DNA from: Candidatus Woesearchaeota archaeon
GTDB lineage: Archaea > Nanobdellota > Nanobdellia > Woesearchaeales > GW2011-AR9
NCBI GenBank assembly: GCA_018696595.1
Contig: JABHQW010000008.1
Location: forward strand, 363,758 to 427,757
Direction: 5' to 3'
DNA length: 64,000 bases
Part shown: positions 7,919 through 16,126 of the stretch, piece after piece
How positions within the stretch are numbered: the first letter of the stretch is position 1
Layout: each line of letters starts with the position of its first letter
Notes under the pieces: model-generated
Told to the model about the DNA's origin: nothing
The model's input: the letters and a program-made list of their open reading frames with translations, nothing else
Database searches by the model: none
Translations under genes and position numbers: made by a program

Positions 7919-9169
7919 ATGAAAAAACTTTTAAGTATAATGGCTTTATTCGTAATTAGCTTATTGACTTTATCAATGGTTAGTGCATTAGATGCAAATG
8001 ACCTAGTAATTAAGTCTATTGAAGTTAATGGCCACAATGTAGAAGATGGCGAAGTTCTTGCTGTTGAAGAAGGAGAAACTTTAGATGTTGAAGTTGGCTT
8101 ATTAGCTAACGCTGGTGCAGAAAATATTGAAGTGGAAGTTGAAATTTCAGGTTATGAATACAACGACCAAGAAGATATGGAAGCTACCGCACACATCGAT
8201 AATATCCAAGCTGGAAATACAAAATATTTTGACTTGGAAGTAACTTTGCCTAAGAAATTAGACAAGGATGAATACATGTTAAGAGTTCGTGTAATGGATA
8301 AGAATACTGCGGCAATTACCCACAATATTTTATTATCAATCGAACCTACAAGACATGGAATCGATATTGCAGACGTTGCTTTATCCCCTGGAGAAACCCA
8401 AAAAGCTGGTAGATCTTTTTTAGCTACTGTTCTATTGGAAAACTTCGGAGATAAAACTGAGAAAGACGTTAAAGTTGAAGTTGCAATTCCTGCATTAGGA
8501 GTTAAAGCTACTGAATACGTTGACGTTGTTGTAACCGATAACAATAATGTAGATTATGAAGACGTTCCTGAAATGTTCTTACCTCTTCCTGCTACTGCAG
8601 AAGCTGGTGCTTACGACATGATCGTTACAGTTAAATACGATGACTTAAGGGAAACTGTTAGCCAAACTTACAAAGTTAATGTTTTAGCTAACGAACTATT
8701 CCAAAAGTCTGACAAGTTAGTTTTAGCTGTTGGTCCGGAAAGTCAAACTGTTGCTGCTGGTAACACTGCTAGTTATGCTGTTGCATTAACAAACGCAGGA
8801 TCAACTTCTAAAGCTTATGTTTTAGATGTAGTTACTGGTGACTGGGCTACCGCAACTGTTAGTGATGCTTTAGTTGTTTTAGAACCTGGAAAGAACAAAG
8901 TTGTTCAAGTAGATGTAACCGCTGCTAGTAATGCTGTTGAAGGTCAACACGTTGCAAGCGTTGCTATTATGTCTGGTGACGAAGTTCTTGAAACCATCGT
9001 TCTAAAAGCAAACGTAGCTGGCACCGCTAGTGAGAGTTTTAGCTTAAGAAACGGTTTGGAAATCGCTTTAATCGTCTTAGTTGTTCTATTAGTAATCATT
9101 GGTTTAATCATTGGTTTCAGTAGATTAAGAAAAGACGACGAAGACGAAGAAGAACAAACTTACTACTAA
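7919..9169 (+). CDS. Membrane-anchored S-layer-like surface protein
   Basis: 416 residues starting at the ATG 9 nt after GGAGG; an in-frame TTG at 7904 overlaps that site and is rejected. A signal peptide (about 1-22, ending VSA before LDAND) leads into three beta-sandwich domains with a CARDB/NPCBM-like look (LEVGLLANAGAENIEVEVE, VLLENFGDKTEKDVKVEV, LEPGKNKVVQVDV). One transmembrane helix lies near 385-405, followed by a short tail rich in Arg, Asp and Glu. Topology is outside body and inside tail. The middle domain resembles the C-terminal domain of the preceding 884-aa protein. DPANN genomes often label such proteins as putative S-layer; that is inference here. A T-rich terminator follows. 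Confidence 0.75.
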   Translation: MKKLLSIMALFVISLLTLSMVSALDANDLVIKSIEVNGHNVEDGEVLAVEEGETLDVEVGLLANAGAENIEVEVEISGYEYNDQEDMEATAHIDNIQAGNTKYFDLEVTLPKKLDKDEYMLRVRVMDKNTAAITHNILLSIEPTRHGIDIADVALSPGETQKAGRSFLATVLLENFGDKTEKDVKVEVAIPALGVKATEYVDVVVTDNNNVDYEDVPEMFLPLPATAEAGAYDMIVTVKYDDLRETVSQTYKVNVLANELFQKSDKLVLAVGPESQTVAAGNTASYAVALTNAGSTSKAYVLDVVTGDWATATVSDALVVLEPGKNKVVQVDVTAASNAVEGQHVASVAIMSGDEVLETIVLKANVAGTASESFSLRNGLEIALIVLVVLLVIIGLIIGFSRLRKDDEDEEEQTYY

Positions 9170-9191
9170 GTAAGTGGGGACGTTTAATCTT

Positions 9192-9246
9192 CCTCCAATT
9201 TTTTATTTTTTTTCTCTTTTTTTGGGAGGGCTTTTATTTTTCTTAT
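9192..9246 (+). terminator. T-rich terminator after the S-layer-like gene
   Basis: CCTCC (9192-9196) and GGAGG (9235-9239) flank long T-runs and are followed by another T-rich stretch. T-tract termination is typical of archaea. This is the clearest terminator in the window. Confidence 0.6.
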
Positions 9247-9324
9247 AATCTTTTTTCTATGTTTTTTTAATACTGTTTATTAGTTCTATAACCTTTTTAA
9301 ACTCTAGATTTTGTTACTAGCTTA

Positions 9325-10428
9325 ATGGAAATAGCAATAATTGGGGCTGGTCCAATCGGCAGTTACGCTGGTTATTTACTAGCTAAGTCTGGACATAATG
9401 TTAATATTTATGAGCGGAAGAAAGAGATTGGTAAGCCCGTTCAATGTACTGGCATATTTACTTCTGACTTTGATGGATTTTCTTTTCTAAACAAAAATAA
9501 ATTTTTAGTTAATACTATTAATAAAACGGAAATCAATTTTCCTAATGGTAGCAAGATTGCTGTTAATCAGAAAGAATATGTGGTTTGCAGAACTAAGTTT
9601 GATAACCACTTAGCTAATCTGGCTGTTACTGAAGGAGCAAAAATTTTCTTGCAACATTCATTTATTAGGAAAGAAGGTGAGAATCTAGTTGTTAAAGATC
9701 TTGCTAATGATTGTGAAAAAGAAATTAAACCAAACATAGTAATCGCTGCAGATGGCCCCTTATCAAGCGTAGCAAAAGCTTATGGTTTCTATCATCATCA
9801 GAGACAACACAATTATGGTGTGCAGGCTTTAGTGGGGGGGAACTTTGATTCTAATACAGTACAAACGTTCTTTGGTAAAGATATTGCTCCTGGTGTGTTT
9901 GTTTGGGTTGTTCCTGAGAGTTCAACCATGGCGAGAGTTGGTTTAGCTACAGAAAAAGATGCCCGTAAATACTTTGAGAAATTTGTTCAGAATAAAGATT
10001 ATGAACTCTTAGAAATGCAGGCAGGTACAATTCCTATCTATCATCCTTCACAAGAATTGGTTAAAGATAGCTGTTATTTGCTTGGAGATGCTGCTGGGTT
10101 CGTTAAAGCGACTACTCTTGGTGGTGTAATTCCTGGAATGAAACAGGCGGAAGCTTTAGTTAGATGTTTAAATGATTCTGATTTGGATTATGAAGAAGAG
10201 CTTCAACCCATCATTAGTAGGCTCAAGTTACATCTGAAAATTAGAAAAGTTCATGATCGGTTTAGTGGAGAAGATTGGGAAAAGTTAGCTACTTATTCTA
10301 ATAATCCTAAAGTTTTGAAATTATTGAACACTTATACACGGGAGAATGTAACTACGTTATTTAGAAAGATTATTTGGGCAGAGCCAAGAATGTTATATTT
10401 TAGTAAGTATTTAGGCGAATTTCTTTAA
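9325..10428 (+). CDS. FAD-dependent geranylgeranyl reductase family protein
   Basis: 367 residues. The N-terminal Rossmann motif is GAGPIGSYAGYLLAKSG with ERK at the end of the second strand. The family motif GKPVQCTGIF follows at about residue 39, and the second FAD motif is LLGDAAGFVKATTLGGVIPGM. This is the digeranylgeranylglycerophospholipid reductase/GGR family, which saturates isoprenoid chains of archaeal lipids; other members act on quinone or chlorophyll precursors. Membrane association is expected but no transmembrane helix is present. A TTTTTAAAC element about 25-30 bp upstream suggests a leaderless transcript. The last 18 bases overlap the end of the convergent gene at 10411. The exact substrate is unknown. 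Confidence 0.82.
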   Translation: MEIAIIGAGPIGSYAGYLLAKSGHNVNIYERKKEIGKPVQCTGIFTSDFDGFSFLNKNKFLVNTINKTEINFPNGSKIAVNQKEYVVCRTKFDNHLANLAVTEGAKIFLQHSFIRKEGENLVVKDLANDCEKEIKPNIVIAADGPLSSVAKAYGFYHHQRQHNYGVQALVGGNFDSNTVQTFFGKDIAPGVFVWVVPESSTMARVGLATEKDARKYFEKFVQNKDYELLEMQAGTIPIYHPSQELVKDSCYLLGDAAGFVKATTLGGVIPGMKQAEALVRCLNDSDLDYEEELQPIISRLKLHLKIRKVHDRFSGEDWEKLATYSNNPKVLKLLNTYTRENVTTLFRKIIWAEPRMLYFSKYLGEFL

Positions 10429-11151
10429 CACTCTCAGATACTTTTTATTCAATCCACCTAAGCGGAAGATAATTATTTCATTTACGTTTGCTTCTCTAGC
10501 TAACTTCAAATCCATTTCTAATTGTTCTAATTTGATATTCGGTTCATTGCCGTGGATTCCTACTGAGATTGTTCCCAATGCTACAAGATAATTCTTTCCC
10601 AGTTCTCTAACTCCTGTTTCTAATTCTTTTCTTACATATTCTTCTTTGAAATTGTGCAAAGAATGATAGATCATTTTGATTACTTTTACTTTTTTACTTT
10701 TATAATGTAAACCCCAGAATCTTAATAACAACTGGCTTAATTTACTTTCTGGATAATATTCTGCCAAATAAACTGGTTTGTTGTAATTGTGAATAAATTC
10801 CTTAATTAATGATTTGTTTCTAAAGAAATTTAGGAACTGGGTTACATAAAGAAAAGGATTTTGTCTTGTTGGCAATTCTAGGTCTAGCATTATTGCTGTT
10901 TTTTTTGTCTCTTTAAAGATTCTCTTCAAAGCCGATCTTTTGCTGAAAGGAGAAATCCAATATCCTTCGCTTCTTTTTAAAATTGGCCAGTAAATAAATT
11001 CTTTGATGTGTCTGTTCTTAATGCTTTTTTTAATTTCATTAAATTCCTTTAAAGAAGGGGCTGCTAGATATAATTTCGTTGGAAAATTGATTAATCTCAG
11101 TTTACTTAAGTTTTCTTTTGTGGGAAACTCTTCGAAAAAGCTTATTTTCAT
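10411..11151 (-). CDS. Uncharacterised soluble protein, possible TIM-barrel-like fold (246 aa)
   Basis: No family recognised. The protein is basic, has no signal peptide, and shows repeating strand/helix units: KLYLAAPSLKEFNEIKKSI, EFIYWPIL, TAIMLDLELP, PVYLAEYYPESK, LVALGTISVG, VNEIIIFRLGGLNKKYL. The acidic LDLELP strand and the closing IIIFRLGG could be active-site strands of a TIM-barrel-like enzyme; that is a guess from pattern. It converges with the lipid reductase gene and overlaps its 3' end by 18 nt. The start ATG at 11151 has no clear ribosome site. It is separated from the upstream surface gene by 69 nt with T-rich reverse-strand runs, so it may have its own promoter. Confidence 0.6.
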   Translation of the reverse strand: MKISFFEEFPTKENLSKLRLINFPTKLYLAAPSLKEFNEIKKSIKNRHIKEFIYWPILKRSEGYWISPFSKRSALKRIFKETKKTAIMLDLELPTRQNPFLYVTQFLNFFRNKSLIKEFIHNYNKPVYLAEYYPESKLSQLLLRFWGLHYKSKKVKVIKMIYHSLHNFKEEYVRKELETGVRELGKNYLVALGTISVGIHGNEPNIKLEQLEMDLKLAREANVNEIIIFRLGGLNKKYLRVLKKFA

Positions 11152-11220
11152 GGATGTTAGAATAATCTTGTTGTTAATATGTTTTTTGGAAATAAAAAAA
11201 TTAAGAAAAAAAATAAAAAA

Positions 11221-12126
11221 TTAAAAGGTAGTTCCAACAAATCCACCTAAGTTGTAATCAAGAGTTCCTTCATTTCCAACTTCAGTTAGGTCTGCAGCAG
11301 CTCCAATTTGGTATTTGTCCATTAATGTTACTCCTGCTCTTAATTTCTGAACACTAAACTGGTGGCCAGTTTCTCCAACACTAGTTAGGTCCTCTAAGTT
11401 TATTAGCAAATCAACTTTTTCTCCTAACTCTGGGCTGTAGCTTAGGTTTACTACAAACTCTCCGTCTGGGCTTTCCATTGTTTTTACTGTTGCTAAGGCA
11501 TACACTGCAAAATCTCCTAGTGCTTTGAAGTATTGCAAACCTGCTCTTGGAATTACTCCCATTCCTGGTGCTGCCTGTACTTCTCCTACAATGTCTAAGC
11601 CATCAACTAAGTTATAGCTCAAGTCCATTAAACCAAAAAAGCTTACTTCTCCTTCATAGTCTGAAGTGGTCATTTGTCTCAAGAACAAATTGGTTTTTGG
11701 AGCGATACTTGTGGACACTTTTGTGTCTAAGGTTGTTGATTGGTGTCCTGCTGATAATTCTACTGATCCGCTTGCTGGGGTTTCATCTGCTAGGCCAACT
11801 CCTGGTGCTAATATTGCACAAGCCACTCCTGCTGCATAAGCTAAGTTTCTGGGGGTGGCTAATCTTTGTAATGCTTCTTTTGCTTCTGCAGTTATTTTCT
11901 CTAAGATAGTTGGTTCTCTAACTAATGCGATCCCTCTTTTATCGCTAATAACTTTTCCTTCTCCTGCAACTTCTTGTATAATTCTCTCTTCTGCAGTAAG
12001 TGGTGCTTCAGCAACTTTTGCTTCTTCATCAATATCTTCTGGAAGATATAATCTTCCTTCGGTTTTCCAATATCTTTTTCCTCCAGTTTCAATAAGTTCT
12101 GAAGGTAAAATCATTTCATTTGTCAT
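11221..12126 (-). CDS. Predicted beta-barrel-like protein with internal signal-like helix
   Basis: 301 residues. Residues 1-92 are charged and helical with no export signal. Residues 95-112 form a hydrophobic Ala-rich stretch ending GLADE, like a signal peptide placed internally. Residues 115-301 alternate hydrophobic and polar residues in about ten short strands (SVELSAGHQ, GLDIVGEVQA, AVYALATVK, GAAADLTEV) and end with LDYNLGGFVGTTF, a terminal aromatic as in outer-membrane barrels. A strong GGAGG site precedes the ATG; a nearer upstream ATG is out of frame. The gene is divergent from a TrmB-like regulator, sharing a 145-bp intergenic region. An alternative is a secreted beta-sandwich; barrel nature is inference. 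Confidence 0.6.
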   Translation of the reverse strand: MTNEMILPSELIETGGKRYWKTEGRLYLPEDIDEEAKVAEAPLTAEERIIQEVAGEGKVISDKRGIALVREPTILEKITAEAKEALQRLATPRNLAYAAGVACAILAPGVGLADETPASGSVELSAGHQSTTLDTKVSTSIAPKTNLFLRQMTTSDYEGEVSFFGLMDLSYNLVDGLDIVGEVQAAPGMGVIPRAGLQYFKALGDFAVYALATVKTMESPDGEFVVNLSYSPELGEKVDLLINLEDLTSVGETGHQFSVQKLRAGVTLMDKYQIGAAADLTEVGNEGTLDYNLGGFVGTTF

Positions 12127-12169
12127 TTTTCATATCTCCTCCTTTTTTAGGCAGAAAGGCAAACTGCTT

Positions 12170-12187
12170 AACTACTATTTAGTAGTT
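12170..12187. promoter_or_regulatory. Palindrome, candidate operator at the start of the beta-barrel gene transcript
   Basis: AACTACT (12170-12176), four bases, then AGTAGTT (12181-12187) form a perfect 7-bp inverted repeat. It lies just downstream of a reverse-strand TATA box, where the transcription start of the 11221-12126 gene is expected. A bound regulator would block initiation. The divergent TrmB-like protein is the natural candidate. Confidence 0.5.
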
Positions 12188-12198
12188 ATGTTTGTTGG

Positions 12199-12207
12199 TA
12201 TATAAAT
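12199..12207 (-). promoter_or_regulatory. Reverse-strand TATA box of the beta-barrel-like gene
   Basis: On the reverse strand this reads ATTTATATA. It gives a predicted start near 12175 and a leader of about 50 nt containing the GGAGG site. A second GC-rich inverted repeat (CCCCT...AGGGG, 12215-12227) lies just upstream. Confidence 0.55.
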
Positions 12208-12238
12208 GCTCTCTCCCCTCGAAGGGGCGAAAAAAGAA

Positions 12239-12248
12239 AGATTTATAA
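12239..12248 (+). promoter_or_regulatory. TATA box of the TrmB-like regulator gene
   Basis: AGATTTATAA is centred about 28 bp before the ATG at 12272, predicting a leaderless transcript. It supports this start over the ATG further upstream at 12206. Confidence 0.55.
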
Positions 12249-12271
12249 CTAAAACAAGCTTATTTAATCTA

Positions 12272-14227
12272 ATGGACTTAGAATTACTCAAAGAAATTGG
12301 TTTAACTGATGGAGAAATTAGGGTATATTTGGCTTTATTTAAGTTAGGTTCTACTTCTACTGGGCCATTAATCAAAGAATCAAAAGTACATGCATCTAAA
12401 GTTTATCCTATTTTGGATCGCTTGATAGAAAAAGGGTTAGTTTCATTTGTTAAATTGGATAAAAAAACAATTTATACTGCAAATCCTGCGACTACAATTA
12501 TTTCATATTTAGATAAATTACAGGGCAAGATTGGGCAACAAAAGAAATCCGCAGTTAATTTAATTGAGGAATTAACAAAGTTAAAAAGTTTAAATAAAAC
12601 CGAATCAGAAACAACCGTCTTTAAAGGAGCCAAAGGATTAAAAAATGCTTATAATATTGCTATCAAAGAATTAAAGAAAGGTGAAGATTGTTATGCAATG
12701 TTTTTACCTAAAGTAGCAAATAATTTACTGCCTTTTTTTGAGAAACTTATTACAGATGTTTCTAAAAAGAAAGTTAATCATTATTTGTTATACAATGAAC
12801 TCTCTCCAGAGATAGATTTGATTAAACATTTGCCTGGGACCAATGTTAGGGTTGATAGTCCCCACGGATATCAATCTCCAGCAGAAATGTGTGTTTATGG
12901 TGAATATACCATTGTCTCAACATCTGGTGGAAAAGAATATCTAACTATTTTAATAAAAGACAAGATCATTGCTAATTCTTTCAAAAATCAGTTTAAAGCA
13001 ATCTGGAATCAAGAAGTGCAAACTTTCCATGGGGTGGAGGGAATGCAATTTGCTTTCGATGAAGCCTTAAGAGCAACACCAAATGGGGCCACTAGTTATG
13101 TTTTTGGAGCAACAAAAACATCGAAGGGAACTGACAAATTACTCTTTGAATATAATAAAAGAAGAGCAGAAAAAGGAATTAAACTGAAAATATTGTTTAA
13201 TGAGGAAGCTACGAGTTCTAAAACAACAAGGTCTGCAAGAAAAGAAACAAATCCCTTGGCAGAGATAAAAATAATGCCCCATGAATCTACTCCGAGTGCT
13301 TATGAAGTTTTTCCAGATAGAGTTATTATCACAACAGCGTCTAGGGGAAATCCAACATCGATTGTGATTAAAGATAAAGAATTTGTTAAAACCTGTATCA
13401 TTCAATTTAATGAGCTTTGGAATCAGAAAACAAGAACATTTCGAGGAAAAAAAGGCGTGGAAACTATTTTTAATGAAGCTCTTAATTCTAAAGAGATTAG
13501 GTTTATTGGTGGTAATTGGGGGATGGTTAAGTATCATAAAGCATTCTTTGAGAACTGGAACCTAGAAAGGGAAAAGAAAAAAATTATGTGGTTGGATTTA
13601 GTTGATGCCGACGTTCTAATAAAACAGAAAGAGGTGCCCAAACAACTAAAACATTATCAAGTGAAAGTTCTCCCCGAACAAGTTAATAGTCCAGGGGTAA
13701 TATTTATTTATGGGAATAAAGTTGCTACAATTATTTGGAAAAAAGAAGCCATCATTAATGTTGTTGAAAGTAAAGAAACCGTTGATCATTATAAAAAATA
13801 TTTTGATTATCTTTGGGATCAAAGAATTAAGACTTATTCTGGAAAAGACGGGGTGAAGAATCTTCTTAATACTATGCTTGATACAGAATCAAAAGAGTAT
13901 TTTGCGTATGGTGGTCCTCAAAAAGCCTATGATTTATTGGGACACACTTTTTGGAAAAGTTTTCATGAAAAAAGAGTCCATAAAGGTATTGATGCTGAAC
14001 TGGTTTTCCATTCTTCTTTGGGTTGGTGGGGAGATAAACTAAATGAATTAGAATTAACTGAAGTTAGAACAACGAAAAAAGATTTTGAAGAGTTAACTGA
14101 AACCGTAATTTGTGGAAACAAAGTAGCAATTATTGTTTGGCTTGACCATCCTTTTGGAATTTTAATGGAAGAACCTCTTGCTGCGAAATCTTATCAGAAA
14201 TTTTTTGAATTAATTTGGGAAAAATAG
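12272..14227 (+). CDS. TrmB-type transcriptional regulator with four tandem C-terminal repeats
   Basis: 651 residues from ATG 12272; an in-frame ATG at 12206 would precede the TATA box and is rejected. Residues 1-75 are a winged helix with the TrmB signature (ELLKEIGLTDGEIRVYLALF, SKVYPILDRLIEKGLV). A short coiled coil follows (about 78-108). The rest is four related units starting near 116, 249, 387 and 519. Each opens with F/YxGxxGhxxhhNxhL and contains an aromatic-rich strand and a closing AIIxW/FWxL-like element. Known TrmB proteins have one sugar-sensing domain and about 340 residues, so four is unusual. TrmB proteins regulate sugar uptake and metabolism. The divergent beta-barrel-like gene is the likely target; the ligand is unknown. 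Confidence 0.8.
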   Translation: MDLELLKEIGLTDGEIRVYLALFKLGSTSTGPLIKESKVHASKVYPILDRLIEKGLVSFVKLDKKTIYTANPATTIISYLDKLQGKIGQQKKSAVNLIEELTKLKSLNKTESETTVFKGAKGLKNAYNIAIKELKKGEDCYAMFLPKVANNLLPFFEKLITDVSKKKVNHYLLYNELSPEIDLIKHLPGTNVRVDSPHGYQSPAEMCVYGEYTIVSTSGGKEYLTILIKDKIIANSFKNQFKAIWNQEVQTFHGVEGMQFAFDEALRATPNGATSYVFGATKTSKGTDKLLFEYNKRRAEKGIKLKILFNEEATSSKTTRSARKETNPLAEIKIMPHESTPSAYEVFPDRVIITTASRGNPTSIVIKDKEFVKTCIIQFNELWNQKTRTFRGKKGVETIFNEALNSKEIRFIGGNWGMVKYHKAFFENWNLEREKKKIMWLDLVDADVLIKQKEVPKQLKHYQVKVLPEQVNSPGVIFIYGNKVATIIWKKEAIINVVESKETVDHYKKYFDYLWDQRIKTYSGKDGVKNLLNTMLDTESKEYFAYGGPQKAYDLLGHTFWKSFHEKRVHKGIDAELVFHSSLGWWGDKLNELELTEVRTTKKDFEELTETVICGNKVAIIVWLDHPFGILMEEPLAAKSYQKFFELIWEK

Positions 14228-14237
14228 AAATAAAAAA

Positions 14238-14996
14238 TTAATCCATAATCCCATACCATTGAAGAAGAAGTCGATCTACACCTTTAACAAGGTCATAATC
14301 AGAACCATAAATCTTAATACAAGCATCACTCAGTTCAATCTTGGCTTCTTCACTTAGAACTAATTCAATTACTGGCTTATTGTCTGGGTTGTTCTCACAG
14401 CTAATGATTGGTCTCTCTTCACAACCGGTTCCTTCTTCCGTGCAAGAACCCACTGGTTTTCGGTCCATTCCTTTTACCACATTAAAACTTAATTCTGAAA
14501 CTGATAATGTGTAATATTTGTTAACAACCTTAGGGTCAATAGCAATGTGAACTTCTTCTCCCATATTGAAGTCTTGGGATAAGCTTCCTTCAATAATAAT
14601 CTCTTCCAATTCTTTTGGTCCAAAATGTAATGGTACTTTTAATAGTGTGTCAAATTTATTCATCTCTGTCCACCACAGGCCATCAACTTTAACAAAACTG
14701 TAACCATTATGCATATAACCTTCGTCTTCATCTAGATCTCCCTCTAGATTTTCTTGATGTAATGCGTCAACATCAACAACTGCAGCAGAAGTAATTCCGT
14801 TATAGAATGTTGCTCCGCCAAACATTAAAGCAAACAACCCCAAAATCACAACAACAGAAATAATAATGTTTTTAGCATCTCCTTTATCTACATCGGGGTC
14901 TTCAAGATCTTCTTTAATTGCTTTATTGATTTCAAATTGTTCTTCTCGGTCAAGTTCTTTTTCAATAACCTGGCCTATTTTGATCTCATCTTTCAT
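14238..14996 (-). CDS. Single-pass membrane protein of unknown function
   Basis: 252 residues, no family recognised. The N-terminal 45 residues are highly charged (EKELDREEQFEINKAIKEDLEDPDVDKGD) and should be cytoplasmic. One hydrophobic segment covers about residues 46-70 (IIISVVVILGLFALMFGGATF). The remainder is an acidic extracellular domain. It contains three cysteines in CTEEGTGC and ISCENNP and beta-rich stretches such as HIAIDPKVVNKYYTLSVSELSFNV and PVIELVLSEEAKIEL. The short spacing to the convergent TrmB-like gene (10 nt) leaves no room for a terminator hairpin. It lies 20 nt downstream of the radical SAM gene and may be co-transcribed with it. No function can be proposed from sequence. 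Confidence 0.55.
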   Translation of the reverse strand: MKDEIKIGQVIEKELDREEQFEINKAIKEDLEDPDVDKGDAKNIIISVVVILGLFALMFGGATFYNGITSAAVVDVDALHQENLEGDLDEDEGYMHNGYSFVKVDGLWWTEMNKFDTLLKVPLHFGPKELEEIIIEGSLSQDFNMGEEVHIAIDPKVVNKYYTLSVSELSFNVVKGMDRKPVGSCTEEGTGCEERPIISCENNPDNKPVIELVLSEEAKIELSDACIKIYGSDYDLVKGVDRLLLQWYGIMD

Positions 14997-15016
14997 TTTG
15001 TATGTTAAGTGTTGTT

Positions 15017-16045
15017 TTAGTTTATATTATTTTCCATAGTTTTAGAATAATTTGCTTTAATTCTTTTTAAATAGATTTCCAACTTTTCTTTAACTTCATT
15101 TTCTAATTCCTCATTTAATTCTAATAATTCAACTTCTTTATTCCAATCAAGATCTGGCAATTTAGTTATTGTTCCTTTTAATTTTCGATTAACAGATTTA
15201 ATATCTTCCTCAATCTTGAATGCTTCTTTTGTGCCAAACATTTTTGTTGCGGGAAATTTAGTAAATGCGTTAGCTCCTGCTTTTAATAACGAACCAACTT
15301 CTTCATATCTTCTGGCAGTAGTTCCAGCAATGATTTCTAATTTTGGGAAATTGATTCTTGTTTTTGCAATCCACCAAAGATAATCTTCTGTCTTTGGTCC
15401 GTTACCATGTTCAAAGATTGTTCCTTTAACTGGTTTCAAAGCATAGAAAGTAATTCTTTCTAAATTATGTTTTTTAATGAAGTTTTTTAGTAATGGGAAA
15501 TCTTCTTTCTTTTCTCCTAATCCAATAACCATAGTCATGCTTTTCTGAAAGTCTTTTGTTTTCTCAAACATTTCCTCATAAGGTTGAATTGGTTTGTCCG
15601 GACAGATCTCATTATGTAACTTTGGTTCAATTGTTTCAATTGAAGAAACTATTCCTTTAACATAGGGTTTGAATGTTTCTAAGTCTTCTTTTTCTATTAC
15701 TCCAATGTTTAACCAAATTTTTTCTCCGTAAACTTTGCTGATTAATTTGATTCGTTCCAACATTTCTTCTTTTGGAAAGATTCTATAACCTCCCGTAAGA
15801 AATTCGATTCGCCAGCCAAGTTTCTTGCAAAGAAGTGCTTCAACTAAATCTGAACTTAATGATCTTTTGGCAGTTTTAGCATGTTGAACTTTATGTTTGA
15901 TTGTGCTTCTAAAACAGAATTTGCATGTTCCTATATCACAATACCAACTAAGAAAGATACATCTACCGTACCAAGTGGTATTTGGAAAATTGTCTTTGTA
16001 CACTTGGTTTGCTTGTTCTATTAGTTGTTGGGTTTCTTTGTCCAT
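15017..16045 (-). CDS. Radical SAM protein, BioB/HmdB-like, with CX4CX2C cluster motif
   Basis: 342 residues with the TIM-barrel pattern of radical SAM enzymes. The cluster-binding cysteines appear to be Cys36, Cys41 and Cys44 in WYCDIGTCKFCFRS. This is spacing CX4CX2C instead of the usual CX3CX2C; the aromatic residue before the last cysteine is normal. Later segments fit the family: EFLTGGYRIFPKEEML (a GGE-like strand), WLNIGVIE, GIVSSIET, MVIGLGEKKEDF, ITFYALKPVKGT, LEIIAGTTARR. This layout resembles biotin synthase-like enzymes, where variants in cysteine spacing such as HmdB are known. The product and substrate are unknown. The start ATG has no clear ribosome site. It precedes the 14238 gene by 20 nt. 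Confidence 0.75.
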   Translation of the reverse strand: MDKETQQLIEQANQVYKDNFPNTTWYGRCIFLSWYCDIGTCKFCFRSTIKHKVQHAKTAKRSLSSDLVEALLCKKLGWRIEFLTGGYRIFPKEEMLERIKLISKVYGEKIWLNIGVIEKEDLETFKPYVKGIVSSIETIEPKLHNEICPDKPIQPYEEMFEKTKDFQKSMTMVIGLGEKKEDFPLLKNFIKKHNLERITFYALKPVKGTIFEHGNGPKTEDYLWWIAKTRINFPKLEIIAGTTARRYEEVGSLLKAGANAFTKFPATKMFGTKEAFKIEEDIKSVNRKLKGTITKLPDLDWNKEVELLELNEELENEVKEKLEIYLKRIKANYSKTMENNIN

Positions 16046-16126
16046 TAGAATGTTATTTTGTGGGTGTGGTTTATAAGGTTTTAGCTTACTTTTTGTGGTG
16101 ATTTTTTATGGGGAAAAATATGGCTT

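Noticed and set aside
8152..8544. Open reverse-strand frame inside the S-layer-like gene
   Set aside because: It mirrors codon periodicity of the forward gene, has low-complexity Ser/Thr content, and no promoter or ribosome site.
11855..12205. Forward frame antisense to the barrel-like gene
   Set aside because: It lacks a ribosome site, runs through the promoter region and reads as Ser-rich shadow sequence.
13139..13537. Open reverse-strand frame inside the TrmB-like gene
   Set aside because: Composition is Phe/Ser/Cys-rich without any motif; shadow of the forward frame.
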